Below the pieces are notes generated by a model. That model had not been told where the DNA came from. It did not search any database and was given only the letters and a program-made list of their open reading frames with translations. From NCBI GenBank assembly GCA_016302725.1, contig JAEDNB010000039.1:1-13966 (forward strand): 13,966 nucleotides of DNA. The letters run 5' to 3'. The DNA is from Lentisphaeria bacterium. Its GTDB lineage: Bacteria > Verrucomicrobiota > Lentisphaeria > Oligosphaerales > Oligosphaeraceae. This document shows positions 6,770 to 12,292 of the stretch, in pieces (within the stretch, counting starts at the first letter, position 1; each line of letters starts with the position of its first letter). The translations under genes and the position numbers were made by a program.

Positions 6770-7795
6770 TTACTCCTTGGTATTCTGAAGCAGTTCGGGC
6801 TTCAGGCGTTCAAGCTCCTCAGCCACATTGTTGTCGATTTCCATTTCCAGAGCGAGGCCGATCTCCTGGAGCTTCTCCTTGATCTCCTCCAGGGACTTCT
6901 TCCCGAAGTTGCGGCACTTCATCATCTGGGCCTCCGTACGCTGCACCAGGTCGCCCACGATGTGGATGTTCTCCTGGCTCAGGCAGTTCATCGCCCGCAC
7001 GGTAAAGCCGATGTCCTTCACGTCCATCTTGAGCTTGTCCAAAAGCTCCTTCTGCTCCTCGGTCAGGACGACCTTCTTGGAGCCGGAACCCAGACCGTCG
7101 CAGGCAAAGATGGCCAACTGCTGCTGCAGAATCGCGGCGGCGCGGCGGACGGCGCTCTTGGGGTCGATGCGCCCATCCGTCCACACCTCCAGTTCCAGGC
7201 GGTCGTAGTTGGTGTTCTCGCCCACACGGCTGGGCTGGACGTAGTAGTGGACCTTCTCCACGGGGTTGAAGAGGCAGTCCACCGGAATCGTGTTCACGCC
7301 CTGGTCGTCATGCTTGTTCCGCTCGCTGGGGCGGTAGCCACGCCCCCGGTCCAGGTCCAACTCCATGCGGATGGGCTTCTCCAGGTCGGCGGTGAGGGTG
7401 AACAATTTCTGGTCCTTGCTGATGACCTCCGCCACGCCGTCCTCCTGGATCGCCGCGCCGGTCACCTCCCCCTTCTTGGAGGCGGTGAGGGTCAGCGTAC
7501 GGGGCAGGGAACCCTCGCAACGGAACTTCAGTTTCTTGATGTTCAGGATGATCTCCATCACATCTTCCATCACCCCGGCGATGGGGGTGAACTCGTGGGA
7601 GACGCCGTCAATGCGGATGCTGCTGACGGCCACCCCCTCCATCATGGTGGTCAAAACCCGGCGGAGGGAGTTGCCGATGGTGTGGCCAAAGCCATTTTCC
7701 CAAGGCTCCGTGACGAACTTCGCGTAGCGGCTGGTGGCGGTCGCCTCGTCCATCACCAAAGCCTCGGGCATCTCAAAATTTTCCAGTCCTGCCAT
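6770..7795 (-). CDS. rpoA: DNA-directed RNA polymerase subunit alpha
   Basis: The alpha subunit nucleates assembly of RNA polymerase and contacts promoter UP elements and activators. The 341 residues compare with 329 in E. coli. The N-terminal assembly domain shows PWENGFGHTIGNSLRRVL (31-48) and the LDRGRGYRP motif (148-156). After a linker the C-terminal domain has FTVRAMNCL (264-272), which aligns with the E. coli DNA-contacting Arg265/Asn268 region, and RNFGKKSLEEIKEKL (295-309), the second DNA-contacting helix. The start at 7795 has a strong AAGGAGG box (7807-7813), though spaced 11 nt away. rpsK lies 111 nt upstream and rplQ 5 nt downstream. No residue loss is seen. Confidence 0.98.
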   Translation of the reverse strand: MAGLENFEMPEALVMDEATATSRYAKFVTEPWENGFGHTIGNSLRRVLTTMMEGVAVSSIRIDGVSHEFTPIAGVMEDVMEIILNIKKLKFRCEGSLPRTLTLTASKKGEVTGAAIQEDGVAEVISKDQKLFTLTADLEKPIRMELDLDRGRGYRPSERNKHDDQGVNTIPVDCLFNPVEKVHYYVQPSRVGENTNYDRLELEVWTDGRIDPKSAVRRAAAILQQQLAIFACDGLGSGSKKVVLTEEQKELLDKLKMDVKDIGFTVRAMNCLSQENIHIVGDLVQRTEAQMMKCRNFGKKSLEEIKEKLQEIGLALEMEIDNNVAEELERLKPELLQNTKE

Positions 7796-7857
7796 TTGGG
7801 GTATTTCCTCCTTGGTTTACGACAACGATTTGCGGATTCGTGTCTATTCCTTCGGTG

Positions 7858-7891
7858 GGCGCCGGACACTTTCGCTTCCTTGTCCGGCGCC
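7858..7891 (-). promoter_or_regulatory. Perfect 11-bp hairpin between rpsK and rpoA
   Basis: GGCGCCGGACA and TGTCCGGCGCC pair without mismatch around a 12-nt loop (AGGAAGCGAAAG on the minus strand). It starts 15 nt after the rpsK stop. No U-tract follows, so it should not terminate transcription. It could protect or process the rpsK 3' end, set the rpsK/rpoA expression ratio, or bind a regulator. Confidence 0.6.
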
Positions 7892-7906
7892 AGGGGCAGC
7901 GACCGG

Positions 7907-8398
7907 CTAGATGCGGCGCTTCTTGGGAGGACGGCACCCGTTGTGGGGAAGCGGGGTGACGTCGCGCAGGACGGTGATTTCCAGGCCCACGGCGGCCAGG
8001 CCGCGGACGGCGGACTCCCGTCCCTGGCCACAGCCCTTGACCTCCACCTCGACCTCCCGGAGGCCGTAGGTCATCATGGCCTTCTTGGCGGCCTCGCCGG
8101 CAATCTGCTGGGCCACGTAGGAGGTGCTCTTCCGGGAACCCTTGTAGTGGAGCTTGCCGCCCGTGCACCAGGACAGGACATTGCCCTGGGGGTCGGTAAT
8201 CACCACGCGGGTGTTGTTGAAGGTGGCGTCCACATGGGCGACGCCGGAGGTCACCTGGCGCGCACCCTTGGCGCGGCGGATCTGGACGGGGGCCGCGCTG
8301 TTGGGGTCCGCCAGAATCTGGTCAACAGTGGGGACGGAGGCGGGAGCGGCGGGAGCGGTCTGGGCCGCCACACTCTTTTCCTTGGACTCTTCTGCCAT
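7907..8398 (-). CDS. rpsK: Small ribosomal subunit protein uS11 with an N-terminal extension
   Basis: Ribosomal protein S11, part of the 30S platform near the mRNA exit and E site. The core from about residue 38 is typical: QVTSGVAHVDATFNNTRVVITD, YKGSRKSTSYVAQQIAGEAA and the invariant end DVTPLPHNGCRPPKKRRI. The protein has 163 residues against about 129 usually; the extra 35 at the N-terminus are Ala/Pro-rich (AAQTAPAAPASVP). The segment usually KGPGPGRE is KGCGQGRE at 121-128. The ATG at 8398 is supported by an AGGAG box about ten bases upstream; there is no methionine between residue 1 and the start of the conserved core, so the extension looks translated. It sits between rpsM and rpoA, and no rpsD intervenes. 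Confidence 0.97.
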   Translation of the reverse strand: MAEESKEKSVAAQTAPAAPASVPTVDQILADPNSAAPVQIRRAKGARQVTSGVAHVDATFNNTRVVITDPQGNVLSWCTGGKLHYKGSRKSTSYVAQQIAGEAAKKAMMTYGLREVEVEVKGCGQGRESAVRGLAAVGLEITVLRDVTPLPHNGCRPPKKRRI

Positions 8399-8417
8399 AG
8401 TCTTGATTCTCCTGGGG

Positions 8418-8432
8418 CGAGGCTGCGCCTCG
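8418..8432 (-). promoter_or_regulatory. Small hairpin just upstream of the rpsK ribosome binding site
   Basis: CGAGGC and GCCTCG pair around a three-base loop. On the mRNA the stem ends four bases before the AGGAG box of rpsK, close enough to affect initiation. Short GC stems are common by chance in such DNA, so a role is uncertain. Confidence 0.3.
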
Positions 8433-8470
8433 TCCTCTTCTTGCAGTGGAAAGGGGTTACAGGATACGTG

Positions 8471-8494
8471 CCCGGGAGGGAGTGCCCTGCCGGG
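8471..8494 (-). promoter_or_regulatory. Hairpin in the rpsM-rpsK gap
   Basis: Five pairs (CCCGG with CCGGG), one mismatch and four pairs (AGGG with CCCT) close on a four-base loop. It lies about 20 nt after the rpsM stop with no U-tract. It resembles the hairpin in the next gap in being placed soon after a stop codon. Confidence 0.35.
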
Positions 8495-8512
8495 AGGCGG
8501 AACGGCCTGGGG

Positions 8513-8947
8513 CTACTTCTTCTTGGCGGCGGTGGCCTGCTTGGCCTCGGCGGCGGAGGCGGCGGTGCGGCGCTCGGTACGGTCGCGGATGGCGCCCACG
8601 GTCTTCTTGGAGCCCTTGCGGGTGCGGGCGTTGGTGCGGGTGCGCTGTCCGCGGACAGGGAGGTTCTTGCGGTGGCGCAGGCCGCGGTAGCTGCCGATGG
8701 CAATCAGGCGGCGGATGTTGTTGGCCACCTGGCGTCGCAGGTCGCCTTCCACGGTGTACTCCTCGTGGAGGACCTGGAGGATGTTGGAGATGTCCTCCTG
8801 GGTGAGCTCGGAGGCCTTGCGGACGGGGTCCAGCTTGGCCTTCTCGCAGATGGCCTTGGCGACGGCGGGGCCGATGCCGTAGATGTACTGCAGGGAGAAC
8901 AGCGTCTGCTTGTTGTTGGGGATATCAACGCCGAGGATTCTGGGCAT
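8513..8947 (-). CDS. rpsM: Small ribosomal subunit protein uS13 with a charged Ala-rich tail
   Basis: Ribosomal protein S13 at the head of the 30S subunit, contacting the P-site tRNA and the L5 bridge. The core is canonical: MPRILGVDIPNNKQ, the YIYGIGPAVAKAIC helix-hairpin-helix (21-34), EGDLRRQV, IGSYRGLRHRKNLPVRGQRT (84-103) and RTNARTRKG (104-112). It has 144 residues against 118-126 usually; the excess is the tail after about 123, rich in Ala and Lys (AASAAEAKQATAAKKK). The start at 8947 is the family start and has an AGGAA box nine bases upstream. It follows rpmJ by 80 nt, the normal alpha operon order. Confidence 0.98.
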   Translation of the reverse strand: MPRILGVDIPNNKQTLFSLQYIYGIGPAVAKAICEKAKLDPVRKASELTQEDISNILQVLHEEYTVEGDLRRQVANNIRRLIAIGSYRGLRHRKNLPVRGQRTRTNARTRKGSKKTVGAIRDRTERRTAASAAEAKQATAAKKK

Positions 8948-9027
8948 GTTTGTGTTCCTGTGGGGTTGCCTTTGGCCGGGGGGGCCTGTGGTTCACGGAT
9001 GGGAGGGGGTGCGGGAAGGGGCTTGCC

Positions 9028-9141
9028 TTAACCCTGGCGCTGCTTGTGGCGGGGGTTCTTGCAGATGACCCGGAGGACGCCGGCGCGCTTGACAATCTGG
9101 CAATTGTTGCACATCCGCTTCACTGACGCTCTGACTTTCAT
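9028..9141 (-). CDS. rpmJ: Large ribosomal subunit protein bL36
   Basis: Ribosomal protein L36, a 37-residue zinc-ribbon protein of the 50S subunit. The translation starts MKVRASVKRMCNNCQIVKR and ends NPRHKQRQG. The zinc ligands are C11, C14, C27 and H32 (CNNC, then ICKNPRH), so this is the zinc-binding form. The ATG at 9141 has an AAAGGAA box about ten bases upstream; length and both ends match the family exactly. It is preceded by a 252-nt structured gap after infA and followed by rpsM. Confidence 0.98.
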   Translation of the reverse strand: MKVRASVKRMCNNCQIVKRAGVLRVICKNPRHKQRQG

Positions 9142-9210
9142 GGCTCTGGTTCCTTTGGGTTATGGTGCCTGGACGGCGTACGGCCGCCCTGATCCTTCCG
9201 GACTTGTGAC

Positions 9211-9230
9211 CTGGCGGATGGCGCCGCCAG
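9211..9230 (-). other. 7-bp hairpin in the rpmJ leader
   Basis: CTGGCGG and CCGCCAG pair perfectly around a six-base loop. It lies between the 9-bp long-range helix (9252-9307) and the rpmJ start, with no U-tract. Confidence 0.5.
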
Positions 9231-9342
9231 GGGCCTTTCTGTAGGGGGTGTCCGCATGCCGATAGGTCCGGACGACGGCCGGAAAGATGCGTCGCCAGGG
9301 CATGCGGGCACGGGAAATTCGCATACTGTAATGCCTTTCCCC

Positions 9343-9385
9343 AAAAATGCAAACGCAAGGCGGCGGCGCAGGAGACGCCGCCGCC
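9343..9385 (-). terminator. Terminator-like hairpin after infA
   Basis: GGCGGCGGCG and CGCCGCCGCC form a perfect 10-bp GC stem with a 7-nt loop, starting 8 nt after the infA stop. What follows on the minus strand is TTGCGTTTGCATTTTTGG: U-rich, but with the run of five T's about ten bases away. It may therefore be a partial terminator that lowers read-through into rpmJ-rplQ. Confidence 0.5.
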
Positions 9386-9393
9386 GGGAAGGG

Positions 9394-9618
9394 CTATTTC
9401 CTGCGGTAGGAGATGCGTCCCGTCCCCAGGTCGTAGGGGGAGACCTCCACGGTGACGGCGTCCCCTTCCAGGATGCGGATGTTGTTCTTCCGCATCTTTC
9501 CGGAGATGCCGGCGATGACTTCGCTGCCGCCTTCGTTGAGTTTCACCCGGAAGCGGGTGTTGGGGAGGACTTCGGTGACAACGCCTTCCAGTCTTATGCA
9601 GTCGGTGTCTTTGGGCAT
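9394..9618 (-). CDS. infA: Translation initiation factor IF-1
   Basis: IF-1 occupies the 30S A site during initiation. The 74-residue single OB-fold protein (E. coli has 72) shows LPNTRFRVKL, ISGKMRKNNIRILEGD and SPYDLGTGRISYRRK, all hallmark stretches; the usual AHISGK is AGISGK here. The start at 9618 (MPKDTD) fits the family length; a longer in-frame opening exists but encodes a Pro-rich stretch lying inside map. The start lies within the 3' end of map (25-nt overlap) and has no Shine-Dalgarno box, so translation probably depends on ribosomes finishing map. A GC-rich hairpin follows directly. Confidence 0.97.
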   Translation of the reverse strand: MPKDTDCIRLEGVVTEVLPNTRFRVKLNEGGSEVIAGISGKMRKNNIRILEGDAVTVEVSPYDLGTGRISYRRK

Positions 9619-10391
9619 AGGGTGAGGATTTCGGGTTTCTTGCGCGTGATGAGGACTTGGTGTTCGAAATGGGCGGAGGGGGAGTGGTCCAGGGTCCGGC
9701 AGGTCCACTGGTCCTGCCGGTCGATTTCGATTTCCCAGGTTCCCGCATTGACCATGGGTTCGATGCAGAGGACCATTCCCGGCTCAAGCCTGGGGGTCTT
9801 CCTCCGCTGCCGGAAATTGGGGACTTCGGGGGGTTCGTGCATATGTCGTCCGCATCCGTGCCCCACCATGTCCCGGACGCATTGGAAGCCGGCGCCTTCG
9901 GCGACCCTTTGGACGGCGGCGCCGATGTCGTTGACGGTGTTTCCTTCCTGGGCGGCCTCGATGCCGGCCTGGAGGGCAGCCTCCGTGGCCTCCAGGAGGC
10001 GGCGGGCCAGGGGGTCGGGCTCTCCGCCGGCGCAGACGGTCCTGGCGTTGTCGCCGTAGTATCCGTCCAGGGCGACCACCACGTCCAGGCTCACCAGGTC
10101 TCCGAACTGGATGATGCGGTCCGCCCGCCCGATGCCGTGCACCACCTCGTCATTGAGGGAGATGCAGACCTGCCTGGGGTATCCATGGTAGTTGAGGGAG
10201 CCGCTTCTGCCCCCCGTCTCCCGGATGAAGCATTCCGCCAGGTTGTCCAGGTCCAGGGTGGACATGCCGGGCTGGACGGCCTGGCAGAGCCGGTCCAGGA
10301 CCTGGGCCGCCGCCTGGGCGGCCAGCCGGATCTTCTCGATCTCGTTTTCCTTGTAGATGGCAATGCGTTCCACGCTTGTGTGCAATCCCAT
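9594..10391 (-). CDS. map: Methionine aminopeptidase, type I
   Basis: Removes the N-terminal methionine from new proteins; a cytoplasmic dinuclear metal enzyme. With the ATG at 10391 it has 265 residues (E. coli 264). The five metal ligands are D103 (SLDVVVALDG), D114 (YYGDNARTV), H178 (GHGCGRHMHEPP), E211 (CIEPMVN) and E243 (FEHQVLIT); H85 in VVHGIG matches the substrate-contacting histidine. It starts at the conserved pita-bread fold with no SH3-binding extension. The ATG lacks a clear ribosome binding site, and an in-frame GTG six codons later (10373) is possible; the longer reading frame upstream to 10502 would overlap adk and is Arg-rich, so is rejected. It lies between adk and infA, the common order. 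Confidence 0.96.
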   Translation of the reverse strand: MGLHTSVERIAIYKENEIEKIRLAAQAAAQVLDRLCQAVQPGMSTLDLDNLAECFIRETGGRSGSLNYHGYPRQVCISLNDEVVHGIGRADRIIQFGDLVSLDVVVALDGYYGDNARTVCAGGEPDPLARRLLEATEAALQAGIEAAQEGNTVNDIGAAVQRVAEGAGFQCVRDMVGHGCGRHMHEPPEVPNFRQRRKTPRLEPGMVLCIEPMVNAGTWEIEIDRQDQWTCRTLDHSPSAHFEHQVLITRKKPEILTLCPKTPTA

Positions 10392-10400
10392 GCAATGGGC

Positions 10401-10444
10401 GCGGGGAGGGGGGCTTTCCCGCCGGTGCGGGGGGCGCCTCCCGC
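10401..10444 (-). other. Hairpin region between adk and map
   Basis: Within the 67-nt adk-map gap, 10401-10409 (GCGGGGAGG) and 10437-10444 (CCTCCCGC) pair with one bulge and enclose a second stem (CCCGC, CGGT loop, GCGGG at 10418-10431). No U-tract follows. It could influence the ratio of adk to map translation or be incidental in this GC-rich sequence. Confidence 0.3.
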
Positions 10445-10458
10445 CCCTTGCCCGCCGG

Positions 10459-11121
10459 CTAGAGCCCCAGGGTCTTTTCCAGTACGGCGTAGTTCTCCTC
10501 AATGGGGGCGTCCGCGTTGGGGGAGACCTTCAGTTCGCCCCGGCTGCGGTAGTATTCGATGACGGGGGCGGTCTGGGTGTCGTAGATTTTCAGGCGGTTG
10601 ATGGCGGTCTCCTCCGTGTCGTCGGCCCGCTGGACGAGGGGGGCGCCGCACTTGTCGCAGATTCCCTCCTTGGCGGGGGGTGCGGTGAAGACGTTGAAGC
10701 TGGCGCCGCAGGCCTTGTTGGAGCAGAGGCGCCGTCCCGTGAGGCGCTGCATGAGGATTTCCCTGGGGGTGTCCACGAGGACGGCCACGCCGCCCTCGTA
10801 TCCGTGCTTCCGCAGGATTTCGGTGAGGCTTTCGGCCTGGGCGCTGGTGCGGGGGTATCCGTCCAGCATGACGCCCCGGGCCTTGGCGTCCTCCTTGGCC
10901 AGGCGGCTGTCCACCATGGCGGTGACGATTTCATCGGAGACCAGTGCGCCGGAGGCGATGAGTTCCTTGACGGTCTTCCCCAGTTCGGTCCCGGCGGCCA
11001 TTTCCTCCCGCAGGAGCTGTCCGGTGGAGATGTGGATCACGTTGACCTTCTGGCAGAAGATTTCGCCGAGGGTGCCTTTGCCGGCGCCGGGGGCGCCCAG
11101 GAAGATGTATGCCTTGGACAT
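10459..11121 (-). CDS. adk: Adenylate kinase with a cysteine-bearing LID domain
   Basis: Interconverts ATP plus AMP with two ADP in the cytoplasm. The 220 residues are the long form. GAPGAGKGT (9-17) is the P-loop, STGQLLR (32-38) belongs to the AMP-binding region, and LDGYPRT (86-92) is the conserved motif. The LID region (about 130-165) begins GRRLC and holds four cysteines, C133, C138, C155 and C158 (CDKC). Zinc-binding adenylate kinases normally have CxxC twice, whereas the first pair here is C-x4-C. The ATG at 11121 has only a weak purine-rich stretch upstream. It follows ispG by 78 nt, where secY would be expected in most bacteria, and precedes map. Confidence 0.97.
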   Translation of the reverse strand: MSKAYIFLGAPGAGKGTLGEIFCQKVNVIHISTGQLLREEMAAGTELGKTVKELIASGALVSDEIVTAMVDSRLAKEDAKARGVMLDGYPRTSAQAESLTEILRKHGYEGGVAVLVDTPREILMQRLTGRRLCSNKACGASFNVFTAPPAKEGICDKCGAPLVQRADDTEETAINRLKIYDTQTAPVIEYYRSRGELKVSPNADAPIEENYAVLEKTLGL

Positions 11122-11177
11122 TTTCTTTCTTGAAAGTGGGGGAGGGGGTGGGTTTCTTTGCGGGGGGAAAACGGTAC

Positions 11178-11183
11178 AATATA
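11178..11183 (-). promoter_or_regulatory. Possible -10 element upstream of adk
   Basis: TATATT on the minus strand matches five of six bases of the -10 consensus and stands out as an AT island in the GC-rich ispG-adk gap. No good -35 lies 16-18 nt upstream. If real it would start transcription about 50 nt before adk, giving adk-map-infA their own promoter. Weak evidence. Confidence 0.3.
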
Positions 11184-11199
11184 GCCGGGGTGCGCCGGT

Positions 11200-12282
11200 C
11201 TACCGCTTCCCGGGGGGAAGGGCCATGCGGCGGAGTTCCTCCTGGAAGGCGGGGAACAGTTCCGCCTCGGGGAGGGATTGGAGGACCTTTCCCTGCCGGA
11301 AGAGGAGGCCCCGCCCGGCGCCCCCCGCGATGCCCAGGTCGGCGTCCGCCGCCTCCCCGGGGCCGTTCACCTCGCATCCCATGATGGCGATCTTCCCCAG
11401 GGGGAGGCGGTATCCCTGGGCGAGGAGGCGGTCCACCTCGGCCTCCACTTTCTCCGCCAGGGGGATGAGGGAGATGCGGGTGCGCCCGCAGGTGGGGCAG
11501 GAGACCAGTTGGGGGCGTCCCGGGCGCATCCCCAGGGCGTCCAGGATGCGGAAGGCCGCCTGCACCTCCTCCCGGGGGGGGGCGGTGAGGGAGACGCGGA
11601 TAGTGTCCCCGATTCCCTCCAGGAGGAGGGCCCCCAGGGCGATGGCGGATTTCACCACGCCGGCGGCGGGGGTGCCCGCCTCGGTGAGCCCCAGGTGGAG
11701 GGGCCAGGGGGAGAGGGGGCGGAAGAGGCGGTTGGCCTCCAGGGTGAGGGGGATGCTGGAGGCTTTCAGGCTGACCTTCAGGTTGGCGCATCCCGCCTCC
11801 TCGAAGACCCCCAGGAACTCCCGGGCGCTCTCCACCATGGCCCTGGCCGTGGCCCCGTGGGCTTCCCGGGCGCGGGGGGAAAGGCTCCCCATGTTGACGC
11901 CCAGGCGCACCGCACAGCCGGAAGAGGCCGCCTCCCGGGCGATTTCCCCCAGGAGCCCCAGCTTCCGCAGGTTGCCGGGATTGAGGCGGATGCCCGCCGC
12001 GCCGGCTTCCATCGCCGCCAGCGCCAGACGCCCGTCAAAGTGGATGTCCGCCACCACGGGCAGGGGGCTGGCCGCACAGATTTCCTCCAGGGCGGGACGG
12101 CAGGCGAGGGTGGGGAAGGCGACCCGGGCCAAGTGGCATCCCGCCTCCGCCAACTGCAGGATTTGCCCCAGGGTCCCCTGGGGGTCTTCAGGGGAGGTGT
12201 TGCACATGGACTGGACCGCGACGGGGGCGTCCCCCCCGATGGGGAGGGGGCCTACGTGGATTTGGCGGGTGGGGTGGCGCAT
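11200..12282 (-). CDS. ispG: 4-hydroxy-3-methylbut-2-en-1-yl diphosphate synthase (GcpE)
   Basis: A [4Fe-4S] enzyme converting 2-C-methylerythritol cyclodiphosphate to hydroxymethylbutenyl diphosphate, the penultimate step of the MEP isoprenoid pathway. The 360-residue protein is the compact bacterial type without the extra central domain found in plants and some other bacteria. The TIM-barrel part shows VAVQSM (21-26), VVADIHFD (76-83), IRLNPGN (98-104) and HLGLTEAG (196-203). The cluster ligands are C262 and C265 (SCPTCGR), C303 and E310 (MGCEVNGPGE), equivalent to E. coli C270, C273, C305 and E312. The position usually Thr in QSMTNT is Cys27. It starts 10 nt after the phosphoesterase stop without a Shine-Dalgarno box, so the two are probably cotranscribed and coupled. 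Confidence 0.96.
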   Translation of the reverse strand: MRHPTRQIHVGPLPIGGDAPVAVQSMCNTSPEDPQGTLGQILQLAEAGCHLARVAFPTLACRPALEEICAASPLPVVADIHFDGRLALAAMEAGAAGIRLNPGNLRKLGLLGEIAREAASSGCAVRLGVNMGSLSPRAREAHGATARAMVESAREFLGVFEEAGCANLKVSLKASSIPLTLEANRLFRPLSPWPLHLGLTEAGTPAAGVVKSAIALGALLLEGIGDTIRVSLTAPPREEVQAAFRILDALGMRPGRPQLVSCPTCGRTRISLIPLAEKVEAEVDRLLAQGYRLPLGKIAIMGCEVNGPGEAADADLGIAGGAGRGLLFRQGKVLQSLPEAELFPAFQEELRRMALPPGKR

Positions 12283-12292
12283 GGGGTGGGAA

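Larger units (their letters stand above)
9142..9393 (-). promoter_or_regulatory. Structured spacer between infA and rpmJ, candidate ribosomal leader RNA
   Basis: This 252-nt gap is unusually long for the infA-rpmJ junction. On the minus strand, in order, it holds the terminator-like hairpin at 9385-9359; an AT-richer stretch at 9358-9315; a 9-bp helix pairing 9307-9299 with 9260-9252 (CCGCATGCC with GGCATGCGG) that encloses a second imperfect stem (GGCGACG with CGTCGTCC); a 7-bp hairpin at 9230-9211; a short stem around 9187-9174; and the rpmJ ribosome binding site. A 47-codon reading frame crosses part of it but looks accidental. A promoter may lie in the AT-richer part, but no convincing -35/-10 pair is visible. 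Function is inferred only. Confidence 0.45.

Noticed and set aside
6746..9031. 761-codon open frame on the plus strand
   Set aside because: Antisense shadow of rpoA, rpsK and rpsM, which are certain. Composition is rich in Leu, Gly, His and Val and no family is recognisable.
9162..9305. 47-codon minus-strand frame between infA and rpmJ
   Set aside because: The ATG has no ribosome binding site, the product (starting MPWRRIFPAVV) matches nothing I recognise, and its bases are part of paired structures that explain the sequence better.
10392..10502. Longer map reading frame starting at 10502
   Set aside because: The extra 37 residues are Arg/Pro-rich, overlap the end of adk and are unlike any aminopeptidase N-terminus; the ATG at 10391 gives the normal length.
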